The position numbers were made by a program, and so were the translations under genes. Shown here piece by piece: positions 9,713-17,258 of a stretch of 64,000 bases of DNA; positions within the stretch are counted from its first letter, which is position 1, and every line of letters starts with the position of its first letter. Origin of the DNA: Planctomycetota bacterium (GTDB lineage: Bacteria; Planctomycetota; Brocadiia; SM23-32; JAKLEA01); assembly GCA_022711755.1 (NCBI GenBank), contig JAKLEA010000021.1, positions 1-64,000 of the forward strand, read 5' to 3'. The notes under the pieces were generated by a model. That model saw only the letters and a program-made list of their open reading frames with translations. It made no database searches and was not told the DNA's origin.

Positions 9713-10711
9713 TCATTTGCTGAAAACCTTCTCTGTCGCTCGCGGCGAGCCGCAGAACGGACAGGGCTTCCTGCTGAATCTGTGCGGACGCGTGTACATC
9801 CTCCTGCACGACAGGCACTTCACACAATACTGCGCCATCGGCTTCCTGCACTTCGGACACGTGACGGGGAAATCCCCCTGCGCGTTCCATGTAATCTCAC
9901 TCACCTGCTTGCAGCCATCGCACATTACGCAGACCGTGTTTTTCCCGCCGGCGAGGTTCCGGTACCAGACGAATGCCACTGCCGCCGGAATCAGAAGCAA
10001 CCCGCTCGTCTTCACCATGTCCCTGCGGGAAATGCCCTTCACGCCGACGACCGAGCGCATCGAGACCGTCTTGCGCCGGTTGCCCAGCGTCAGGCGAAGC
10101 TCCGCAAGCAGGCCGCAATCGTCCCGGAGCTGAAGCTTCAGGATTTCCAGAACCTGGTCCTCGCTCAACAACCGCTTCTCGAACGCCAGTTGCGCCAGGG
10201 ACGGAACCTCGTGGCGGGAGGCCGCCATCGTCCGCTGTTCGTCCTTCAGCCTTTCCAATCTATCCTTGTCCAGCCAGTCCCGCATCGCTACGCGACGCGC
10301 GAAGTCCTCATCGGAGGTGGAAGGGCGCGATTCGGACGCGACCTCCAGTATCGCATGCGCCGCGCCTTCGCTCATCGCACCCAGCTCGATCAGGACGTCG
10401 CCGATCGGCGGGACCGGCTTCTCCTCCGCGATGCAGCGCCTCTGCACTGCCATGGCCCGCTGATACTGCGCCGAGGTTATGACGCCGGCCCAGCGCGCAA
10501 GCTGGCCGAATCGAATGTCCTCGATCGCGTGGCCCCCGCTGCGGTCGGCCAGCGCGTAGTCAACCGCTCCGCCGGTCACGATGGCGGGGTTCACGTTTGT
10601 TGAGGCGCACTTTGGGCAGGGGGAGCCTTCCTTCCAGTCCTGCGTCCGGAACCTGCCGCCGCAGCCCCGGCAGTGGACGACCACGAAACGTCCTTCGGCT
10701 TCCTTGCCCAT
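9713..10711 (-). CDS. Membrane protein with zinc ribbons and GspE-N-like repeats
   Basis: 332 residues from the ATG at 10711; an in-frame TTG at 10768 would start almost on the predicted transcript start. The N-terminal zinc ribbon has CRGC...CPKC. Two segments (RFGQLARWAGVITSAQYQRA and PSLAQLAFEKRLLSEDQVLE) resemble the N-terminal domain of GspE/MshE-type proteins. One membrane helix (SGLLLIPAAVAFVWY) follows an SRRDMVKT sequence, and the C-terminus carries further CxxC pairs (CDGC, CPKC, CVKC, CPFC) of rubredoxin/zinc-ribbon type. No full-length family is recognised. It is the first gene of the operon and lies 29 nt before the HEAT fusion, so it may be the membrane anchor or sensor. Confidence 0.75.
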   Translation of the reverse strand: MGKEAEGRFVVVHCRGCGGRFRTQDWKEGSPCPKCASTNVNPAIVTGGAVDYALADRSGGHAIEDIRFGQLARWAGVITSAQYQRAMAVQRRCIAEEKPVPPIGDVLIELGAMSEGAAHAILEVASESRPSTSDEDFARRVAMRDWLDKDRLERLKDEQRTMAASRHEVPSLAQLAFEKRLLSEDQVLEILKLQLRDDCGLLAELRLTLGNRRKTVSMRSVVGVKGISRRDMVKTSGLLLIPAAVAFVWYRNLAGGKNTVCVMCDGCKQVSEITWNAQGDFPVTCPKCRKPMAQYCVKCLSCRRMYTRPHRFSRKPCPFCGSPRATEKVFSK

Positions 10712-10776
10712 CCTCGCGCAATCCCGTCGCCCGGTAATCAAACAGTCTGGCGGACAACCCGCGACCAATGATTGGG

Positions 10777-10825
10777 ATTATACCATATACGCGTTTATGG
10801 TGCGCAAGATCACAGATTTTGCGCA
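10777..10825 (-). promoter_or_regulatory. Extended -10 promoter with an overlapping inverted repeat (candidate operator)
   Basis: On the minus strand TATAAT (10782-10777) is preceded by TGG, forming a full TGnTATAAT extended -10. A weak -35, TTGCGC, lies at 10807-10802 with a 19-nt spacer. A perfect 7-bp inverted repeat TGCGCAA/TTGCGCA (10801-10807 and 10819-10825, 11-nt spacer) overlaps the -35 and could bind a dimeric regulator. Transcription would start near 10770 and read the zinc-ribbon, HEAT, propeller and CHAT genes. Confidence 0.55.
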
Positions 10826-10998
10826 TGCTGTATCGTCATGATTTCATTCTCCCCCTGCTTCCGCTATTCGTCTCTTCGTGGATATGGACCCTCTCCATCC
10901 TGAACAAGATTCACCCATATCTTGAGACCATCGTAAAACCGCTGCTACGCCATTACTAAACCATAAATGTCACTCCGCCAGAACCAGCCAACATCCCG

Positions 10999-12054
10999 TT
11001 ACGTGATTCTGCAATTCTCGTCATAAATCGCAACAATGTTCGCCAGGGGTATGTCCTCGATGAATTCCTGACTGCCGCAGAGGATATAGCCTCCGCGCGG
11101 GCGCATCAGTTCAAGGTATGAGCGCACCTCGGCGCGGACGTCGGCGACCGTTCCGAACGGGAGCGTGCGCTGTGTGTCAACCGCCCCGTGGAAGCAGAGC
11201 CGGTCGCCGAAATCACGGACGAGGCCGGGCAGGTCCATCCCCGCCGCGCGGACCTGGACGGGGTCCAATATGTCAACACCGTCCTCGATGAACATGGGGA
11301 TGATGTCCCTGACCGCGCCGCACGAGTGTTTCATAACCTTACAGCCGAAATCATGTGAAACGTCGAAAAAGCGCTTCAGAGGTTTTCGCATGAACTGTTC
11401 CCACGAGGCCGGGGAGATGAAAAGGCCGCGCTGGGTTCCGAAATCGTTGCCGAAGTAGGCGATGTCAACCAGGCCGTCCGCCGCCTCAAAGAAGCGCCGC
11501 GTCGCCTCCACCTCGTAATCCGTCATGCAGTCTATGAGGGCCTTGAGAACGTCGGGTTTAGTGTGCATCCAGAGCAGGAAGGATTCCTGTCCGATCAGCC
11601 CGGCCGCCTCGTGGAAGAAGGGACTCCACGGGGCGCCGAAGACGGCGTATTCCTCATGGTATTGTTCAGCCTGAGCGCGGATGCCGGAATAGTCCAGTTT
11701 CGCGGGATCGGGCCATTCGTGGTTGTGAACGTCGTCAACGGTGGAGTCTTCGTTGAAGGGGGGGATGTGATTGGGCCGCCCGTCGCCCGGGTCGGCGGGG
11801 CGGTGGCGCATTCCCCACATGTCGCGCATGTAGCCGTCGGGGTCGGGGCCGGTGGCGGGTTGGTAGTAGTTCATGTGAACGCGGCGCATGTCCACGTTGA
11901 ACGCGCGGAGGAGACCTTCGTAATCGCCGACGCCCAGGTAGGCGATGAGGCGGTCGGTAACGTCCTGATGCGCGCCGTAGTCGGCTGGGGCGCGATCGGT
12001 CGGTTTGTGTGCGATTGCCGCAAGGACGCGTTCACGCGAGGTCATGCCGGACAT
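10999..12054 (-). CDS. Uroporphyrinogen decarboxylase-family protein (likely methyltransferase)
   Basis: 351 residues, of UroD/MtaA type. The opening MTSRERVLAAIAHKPTDRAP is typical of the family. KHSCG (about residue 242) with a later Cys (YILCGSQ) matches the zinc-binding His-x-Cys...Cys set of corrinoid:CoM-type methyltransferases rather than the arginine-rich site of heme-pathway UroD. Proteins of this kind transfer methyl groups to or from corrinoid proteins, or have no known substrate; no corrinoid protein is encoded nearby. Lentisphaerae and relatives carry many paralogs. The ATG at 12054 follows CCGGAG; the ATG at 12045 is an alternative. Confidence 0.8.
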   Translation of the reverse strand: MSGMTSRERVLAAIAHKPTDRAPADYGAHQDVTDRLIAYLGVGDYEGLLRAFNVDMRRVHMNYYQPATGPDPDGYMRDMWGMRHRPADPGDGRPNHIPPFNEDSTVDDVHNHEWPDPAKLDYSGIRAQAEQYHEEYAVFGAPWSPFFHEAAGLIGQESFLLWMHTKPDVLKALIDCMTDYEVEATRRFFEAADGLVDIAYFGNDFGTQRGLFISPASWEQFMRKPLKRFFDVSHDFGCKVMKHSCGAVRDIIPMFIEDGVDILDPVQVRAAGMDLPGLVRDFGDRLCFHGAVDTQRTLPFGTVADVRAEVRSYLELMRPRGGYILCGSQEFIEDIPLANIVAIYDENCRIT

Positions 12055-12122
12055 GATTGACTTCTCCGGACGAGGAACCGGAAGGGGATTCTCGCGAGAG
12101 CGGATCCCCGCCCATTAGACTG

Positions 12123-12159
12123 CGCGGGTTCAGAGAACCCTCCATACGGTTGACCCGCG
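12123..12159. repeat. Nested inverted repeats downstream of the heme/SUMF1 fusion gene
   Basis: CGCGGGT (12123-12129) pairs with ACCCGCG (12153-12159), and an alternative inner hairpin GGGTT/AACCC (12126-12130 with 12136-12140) excludes the outer stem. This is upstream of the UroD-like gene. The function is unknown; it could be the 5' leader of that gene or a weak terminator. Confidence 0.35.
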
Positions 12160-12184
12160 TGGGAAAAAACGTTCAGGTTTATTT

Positions 12185-12218
12185 GTTGGGTTCACGCTTC
12201 GCTAAGAACCCACCCTAC
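12185..12218. repeat. REP-like palindromic repeat
   Basis: The stem TGGGTTC/GAACCCA encloses ACGCTTCGCTAA and is flanked by CCCTAC. On the minus strand it reads as a GTAGGGTGGGTTC...GAACCCAAC hairpin, the shape of a dispersed palindrome family (core ...TTAGCGAAGCGT...) that I recall from many bacterial genomes. It lies 11 nt past the stop of the 1365-residue gene; an A-run at 12164-12169 would give a U-run in the minus transcript, but too far from the stem for a classical terminator. Confidence 0.6.
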
Positions 12219-12228
12219 ATCACCCACA

Positions 12229-15200
12229 TCAGCGGGCAGCGACGCTTTGTTTGGCGGGGCAGACGACGCGGAAGCCGACGTTGTAGACGCGCTGCCATGG
12301 CTGGTAGGGAATGCGGTAAGCGGATGTCGCGCGCGCCGGCCTGTCGCGCCATGAGCCGCCGCGGCAGACCCGCCTGCCGGACGCGGCGCGGTCATTGCGC
12401 CCGTCCCCGTCGTCGTAGGGATACGGCCTGTAGAGCGACGCGGTCCATTCCGCGACGTTGCCGTGCATGTCGCGCAGGCCCCACGCGTTAGGCTCGTATT
12501 TCCCGGCCTCCGCCATCAGGATCGTCTTGTCGTTGAACCGGGCGTCCTTTGGAACGAAGTCCTCGTGGCGGTTCGGGAATGGGATGGGCTGGGGGTTGAC
12601 GCCCGTGACGGCGAGGAACCTGATCGAGGCGTCAGCGAGGTTTGCGTTTTTTGAGAATGAGTCGTCCATGCCGCCGAAGCTTAACGGCTTGTCGGAGCCT
12701 GAGCGGCATGCCCATTCCCACTGCGCCTCGGTCGGCAGGCTGAAGCCTTCGCCGGTTTTCTTCGCCAGCCAGTCGCAGAACGCGGCGGCGCGTTCCCAGG
12801 AGACGCGGATGGCCGGGAACTTCGGGGCGTGCGCCGTGTAGCCGGGGAGGGTGTGGTCCTTGTGATGCTGATCCAGGAAGCCGTTGAAGTGGTCGGGGTC
12901 GAAGTTCGCGTATTGTTCGCACGTGATTTCCGTCTCGCTCATCCAGAACGGTTCCTTCACGCGGACGAGGCAGGCCGGACCTTCGTCGTCATTCCCGCCG
13001 GGCGTTCCCATGATGAATGATCCGGCTGGGATGAGGGTCATCCCGATGGAGATTTCTTTCGACAGTTCAACCTTGCGGGCGCTTTCCTTGCCCGCCGCCT
13101 TCTGACGCTGCGCGGCTTCATCCGCGCCGAACGGCCAGCCTTCAACCTTCGGAACCTCGGCAACCGGCTTCTTGACGGCCTCCGGCTTCACGTAGGCGAC
13201 CGGCTCGCGCTTGATGTCCGGTATCGCCTCCGGGTCTTCCGAGCGATTGGCGAATCTTGAGCGCATCTCCAGACGACGCTCGTGGACGTTGCCGGGGAGC
13301 TTCGTGTGCTCGCCCCACGTTCCGTGATCGGGCACGTTGAGGTCAATCCATGTGACAAGCCGGTCCCAGGATTCCGCGTCCATCTTCACGCCCTTGTGAC
13401 CTTTCTCAAGCATCTGGACAAGCTCGCTGGTCGAAGCGTGGAATTCCATCGGGACCTGGACGTGATAATCGCTCTCAGGGCCGGGGCGGTAGACGAAGGG
13501 ATGAAGTTCCAGGTATGACGGTGTGAAGTTGCCCCAGCCGTTCTTCTCTTTCGCGGTGAAGTCGGGGACGGATTTCCCGTCGGTTCTCGCCTTGCCGTTG
13601 TGGCAGCCGACGCAGTATTTATCCAGGACGGGCTGGACATCACGTTTGAAGCTGAAGCCGCGCGCAGGGCCGTGCCAGGGAGTGATTTCCGCCGGGGGGC
13701 GGGCCGACGCGAGAGTTGGCTTCAGCGGCGGGCCGACATTCTGCTTCTCGTGGCAGCCGGCGCATGAGACGACCTCGCCCGGCATTGCCGTGAACCAGCT
13801 TCTCATGACCTGCACAGCGCGCCCTTCGGCGTCAAGGGGCTGCACGGCGATGGGCATGTTCGCAGGGACGGTGAAGGACGCGGAGCCGTCCTCATGCACG
13901 GGAACGGTTCCATGAATGCGGTGAACGTCCCACGGTCCTTCAACGCCGATGTTTATGTGTCCGCCGATGTAGGGGTAGGTGTAATGGAACTCGTAGACGC
14001 GCAGGGCCTTGACCGTTCCGCGCGGGACGCCCTTCAACCCCTCCCCCTGGTAGACGTCCGTCAGGTAGACCGTCGCATCTTTTTTATCCGGTTTGACGAC
14101 ATCAGGAATGGCGGGGGGGCGTTGCGTCTTGCGGAACGGGAGCGGTTCGAGAAGAGCGTATCCCGGTTGCTCGCGCAGGAGGAGCATGTTATCGAAGATG
14201 TCAACGAGGTAGATGCCCCAGAGGGCGTCGGGCCTGGGCTTGCAACTGACGAGGAAGTATTTCTCGCTCAGCGGGTACGGATGCAGGAATTTCGGCCACA
14301 CGCCGTCAACAAGCTGGTCAACGATTACAGGCTCAACCTTCTTTCCGTAACCTGGGATGCGCTGAACCACGCCGTCGCCCTCTTGCCGGCCTTTTGCGGG
14401 GTCGAAGATGACAAGTTCGCCCATCCGGGCCACGCCGTGATGGCCTGAGACTATGGCCGCCACCTTGGTCGGGTGATTCGGGATCGGGCGGGCGTAGAAG
14501 ATGGAGTTCGGCCAGAAGGAGTTGCTTCCGTAGTATTCCATCTGGCCGGATCCGTCAGGATTCATGTGGAATAGCAGGCGGGAGAAGTAGTGCGGCGTGT
14601 CGGAGTATTCCCAGCGCGAATACATCACACGCCCGTTGTTCAGGACGGTCGGGCACCAGTCATGATCCTGGTCAAAGCACAACTGGCGGACGTTCTTTCC
14701 ATCCGCGTCCATGAGGCAGAGGTTGGCGACCGTGTTGCCGCCGCCGACGCACGGGATTCCCTGGAAACAGCGGGTCGAATCGAAGATGATGCGTCCGTCG
14801 GGCAGATAGCATGGGTCGTAGTTATCAACGTCAAGTTCGTTATCGTCGGTGAGCATGCGCAGTCCGGTTCCGTCTGCGCGGACTTCCCATATCTGCCACC
14901 TGCTGATGCGGCTGAGGATGCTACCATTGCCGCCGGGCATGGAGAAGAGCATTTTGTCCGCGTCGTAGTGCAGGTCAACGTCGCCGACAAAGTCTCCTCC
15001 CTTTGGCCGGAAAAGCGTGGAGAACTTGCCGTCCGGAGCGACGGGGGAAAGGACGGAGATTTCGTTGTCGTATCCGGTTTTGCCGATGGCGCAGTTGCCC
15101 TGCCAGTTCTGCGGAAGCCCGATGTTTGACTCGGCGCGTTTGACAACAAGCAGCTTGTCAAAATCAAGGAGGGGATTGGCAAGGAGGGCTTTCGTTTGTA

Positions 15201-16326
15201 GCGAGAGCAATTCCTCAACGCGCGCGTGGGCGTCCTTATCGCCCTTGACGAGCGCCATGCGGATGTCCGGGAGTTCCTTTTCGAACGCAGCGATGAATTC
15301 CCTGTATCGCTGGCCTTCGGGGTAGGCCTCGCCGAAGGTTTCCGTCAGGTCGTTCACGGCGAGTTTCATTGCCGCAAGGTTCACCCGTTCGAGCGCTTCG
15401 ATCTTCTGACGAAACGCGCATGAACGGACGTACAGTTTCAACAGTCTGACGGGGCGGTCCGGGGCGTTGCCCTCGGCAATCTGCGCGGCCTCGGCGAGAA
15501 GGGGATTGCCGAATTCACCCGTCGCGGCCAGACAGCGCCGGATTATCTCGCTGTCCATCTTTCCCGCCGGATCGGCATCGAACCATGCGAGGTGCCGTCT
15601 GTCGGGCAGGTCGCGCTTCATCCACTCCGATTCGGCGGGGTAGTCCCTCTCAAGAAGCTTCCATAGTTCCCCAGCGGCGGCGGCTCTTTCGGTCGAGAAG
15701 AAGAAGGCGTGTCCGCCGGTCTGGTTATGGATTTTCAGCAGGAGCAAGTTCTCGCCCTGGCGGAGCTGGAGGTCAATCTGGTCCTGGTTGGGCGCAGCCA
15801 CCCGCGGCACGTCGCGGGTAAGGACGGCTTCCCCATTCAGCCAGACCTGAAGCCCGTCGTCGCTGCCGAATCCGGCGCGCAGTTTTACGGCTGAGGCGGC
15901 ATTGATCCTGCGGAAGAGATAGGTTGACGCGGCATCCTTGCCCGGCAGGTCATGCACGGTTCCGTCCGTCAATTCGGGGCGCTCCTGCCAGAGCGGTTTG
16001 CCGTTTTCGGCCTTTGCGTCCAGCTCGACGCCCTTTTCCGGGAACTGCGCGTCGGAGAAACCTTTGACGGGCAGCGGGGCGGTTGCGAACCAGTTGCCGA
16101 GGGTTACCGACTCGGTTTTGAGCTTCTCCTGCATCCACGCGCGATAATTATCGCGGGAGGCGGCCAGTGTTTCCGCCCAGGAGTCCTTCTTCGCGTAGAG
16201 TGTGGCGGAGTCTGCGGCCTTTGCGGACTGCGTTGCCGAAAGAATCGTGATTGAACAGATTGCGGCAACGACGAAAAAACGACTGACGCCGATGCGTCTG
16301 AGAAATCTCATGCAGATTCTTGTCAT
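12229..16326 (-). CDS. Secreted fusion: lectin-like N-terminus, WD40/TolB-like region, two CxxCH hemes, SUMF1-like C-terminus
   Basis: 1365 residues with a signal peptide (FFVVAAICSITILSATQSAKA). In order: a PA14/jelly-roll-like segment (about 130-215, DGLQVWLNGEAVL), a helical region, a large region with TolB-like and hydrazine-synthase-alpha-like sequence (about 400-900), two c-type heme motifs (CAGCH from Cys855, CVGCH from Cys905), and a SUMF1/formylglycine-enzyme-like domain (about 1090-1360; LIPAGSFIMGT, LPTEAQWEWACR, MHGNVAEW, CRGGSW). The SUMF1 part lacks the SYLCHxxYC cysteine pair of true sulfatase activators, so it probably does not convert sulfatase cysteines. This kind of architecture is familiar from Planctomycetes and relatives with unknown role. 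Transcribed divergently from the ABC operon. Confidence 0.85.
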   Translation of the reverse strand: MTRICMRFLRRIGVSRFFVVAAICSITILSATQSAKAADSATLYAKKDSWAETLAASRDNYRAWMQEKLKTESVTLGNWFATAPLPVKGFSDAQFPEKGVELDAKAENGKPLWQERPELTDGTVHDLPGKDAASTYLFRRINAASAVKLRAGFGSDDGLQVWLNGEAVLTRDVPRVAAPNQDQIDLQLRQGENLLLLKIHNQTGGHAFFFSTERAAAAGELWKLLERDYPAESEWMKRDLPDRRHLAWFDADPAGKMDSEIIRRCLAATGEFGNPLLAEAAQIAEGNAPDRPVRLLKLYVRSCAFRQKIEALERVNLAAMKLAVNDLTETFGEAYPEGQRYREFIAAFEKELPDIRMALVKGDKDAHARVEELLSLQTKALLANPLLDFDKLLVVKRAESNIGLPQNWQGNCAIGKTGYDNEISVLSPVAPDGKFSTLFRPKGGDFVGDVDLHYDADKMLFSMPGGNGSILSRISRWQIWEVRADGTGLRMLTDDNELDVDNYDPCYLPDGRIIFDSTRCFQGIPCVGGGNTVANLCLMDADGKNVRQLCFDQDHDWCPTVLNNGRVMYSRWEYSDTPHYFSRLLFHMNPDGSGQMEYYGSNSFWPNSIFYARPIPNHPTKVAAIVSGHHGVARMGELVIFDPAKGRQEGDGVVQRIPGYGKKVEPVIVDQLVDGVWPKFLHPYPLSEKYFLVSCKPRPDALWGIYLVDIFDNMLLLREQPGYALLEPLPFRKTQRPPAIPDVVKPDKKDATVYLTDVYQGEGLKGVPRGTVKALRVYEFHYTYPYIGGHINIGVEGPWDVHRIHGTVPVHEDGSASFTVPANMPIAVQPLDAEGRAVQVMRSWFTAMPGEVVSCAGCHEKQNVGPPLKPTLASARPPAEITPWHGPARGFSFKRDVQPVLDKYCVGCHNGKARTDGKSVPDFTAKEKNGWGNFTPSYLELHPFVYRPGPESDYHVQVPMEFHASTSELVQMLEKGHKGVKMDAESWDRLVTWIDLNVPDHGTWGEHTKLPGNVHERRLEMRSRFANRSEDPEAIPDIKREPVAYVKPEAVKKPVAEVPKVEGWPFGADEAAQRQKAAGKESARKVELSKEISIGMTLIPAGSFIMGTPGGNDDEGPACLVRVKEPFWMSETEITCEQYANFDPDHFNGFLDQHHKDHTLPGYTAHAPKFPAIRVSWERAAAFCDWLAKKTGEGFSLPTEAQWEWACRSGSDKPLSFGGMDDSFSKNANLADASIRFLAVTGVNPQPIPFPNRHEDFVPKDARFNDKTILMAEAGKYEPNAWGLRDMHGNVAEWTASLYRPYPYDDGDGRNDRAASGRRVCRGGSWRDRPARATSAYRIPYQPWQRVYNVGFRVVCPAKQSVAAR

Positions 16327-16390
16327 GGTGTTTTTACCGGGTTCCTCTTGCCATTGTCTGAACCAGCCGACCGCGCGCGGCTGACATGCG

Positions 16391-16433
16391 AATTATAACG
16401 CCGCTTCGCCCGGAACGAAAAGACGTTATAATT
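16391..16433. promoter_or_regulatory. Divergent promoter region with mirrored TATAAT boxes
   Basis: AATTATAACG (16391-16400) and CGTTATAATT (16424-16433) form a perfect 10-bp inverted repeat with a 23-nt spacer. Each arm holds a TATAAT facing outward: 16427-16432 on plus toward the ABC operon and 16397-16392 on minus toward the heme/SUMF1 gene. No good -35 is seen, so activation by a factor bound in the spacer or at the arms is plausible. Confidence 0.5.
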
Positions 16434-16465
16434 CAATACTGAAGTGAGTCAATGACGGACGGGGA

Positions 16466-16523
16466 TTGTAGCGCGGGCGTCTCGCCTGCTCTTTTCCTTG
16501 CAGCCGGGACGGCTGCGCTACAA
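16466..16523. repeat. 58-bp palindromic element with terminal inverted repeats
   Basis: Perfect 9-bp terminal repeats TTGTAGCGC (16466-16474) and GCGCTACAA (16515-16523) enclose two hairpins: GCGGGCG-tct-CGCCTGC (16473-16489) and GCAGCCG-gga-CGGCTGC (16500-16516). It has no coding capacity and sits in the leader of the ABC operon. The sequence GGCGTCTCGCCTGCTC recurs at 48799-48814, so it belongs to a dispersed family, possibly a MITE or REP/BIME-like element. Confidence 0.6.
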
Positions 16524-16577
16524 CAAGGACGCCCTGCTTGAAGTTTTTACCCCGCCATCGGAGATTACGGAGACTTC

Positions 16578-17258
16578 ATGTTGCTGTCCATCGAGAATCT
16601 CAGGAAAACATTCAAAACTCCCGTGGGAGAGATTGTTGTTCTGGATGATGTTTCCGCGCAGCTTCACAGCGGGGAGGTTATGGCTGTGCTGGGGCCTTCC
16701 GGTTCGGGCAAGAGCACGCTGCTGAACATCGTCGGCTCGCTTGACCGTCCGACTTCCGGAATTGTGCGCCTGGATAAGACCGTCGTGACGGAACTCGACG
16801 AGGCCGGCCGGGCGCAATACAGGGCATCCTCAGTCGGTTTCGTTTTTCAGGACCACCTTCTGCTTCCGCAATGCACGGTTCTGGAGAACGCGCTGCTGCC
16901 GACGCTGGCGGTCGGGCGTTCCCCGTCGGCTGCGGTGGCTGCGATGGAGCTTCTGACCCGCCTGGGGCTTGGCGACCGGCTGGATGCCTTCCCGGCGCAT
17001 CTCTCCACCGGCCAGCGTCAGCGCGCGGCAATCGCCCGCGCAATGATGAACCGCCCACCGCTCCTGCTCTGCGACGAGCCGACCGGCAATCTTGACCGCG
17101 AGACCGGCGACCACATCGGAGACCTGTTTCTAGAACTCGCGGCGCAGAATAACGTCATGCTCATGGTCGTGACGCACAACCTTGCCTTCGCGCGGAGATT
17201 CCCGACTGTGATGGAACTGCGTGACGGCAGACTTGCGGAGTATTCTGGCGATGAGTAG
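16578..17258 (+). CDS. ABC transporter ATP-binding protein, LolD/MacB type
   Basis: 226 residues. Walker A GPSGSGKST at 39-47, Q-loop in FVFQDHLLLP, signature LSTGQ (142-146, with Thr in place of the usual Gly) and Walker B LLLCDEPTGN near 162-171. This is the size and sequence of LolD/MacB ATPases, which drive FtsX-type permeases by mechanotransmission rather than moving solutes through the membrane. A CGGAG lies 5 nt before the ATG. The 3' end overlaps the permease start by 8 nt (ATGAGTAG). It probably moves lipoproteins or other envelope substrates; several exported proteins are encoded downstream. Confidence 0.92.
   Translation: MLLSIENLRKTFKTPVGEIVVLDDVSAQLHSGEVMAVLGPSGSGKSTLLNIVGSLDRPTSGIVRLDKTVVTELDEAGRAQYRASSVGFVFQDHLLLPQCTVLENALLPTLAVGRSPSAAVAAMELLTRLGLGDRLDAFPAHLSTGQRQRAAIARAMMNRPPLLLCDEPTGNLDRETGDHIGDLFLELAAQNNVMLMVVTHNLAFARRFPTVMELRDGRLAEYSGDE

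Noticed and set aside
172-10711. CRISPR type III-E-like (TPR-CHAT/Craspase) locus
   Set aside because: No Cas7-11-like effector and no CRISPR array; the CHAT protein is predicted to be exported.
12123-12218. Rho-independent terminator after the 1365-residue gene
   Set aside because: The U-run is about 15 nt past the hairpin, too far for a classical terminator.
12229-13100. SUMF1 domain as activator of the sulfatase at 57656
   Set aside because: The FGE cysteine pair (SYLCHxxYC) is missing and the gene is far away.
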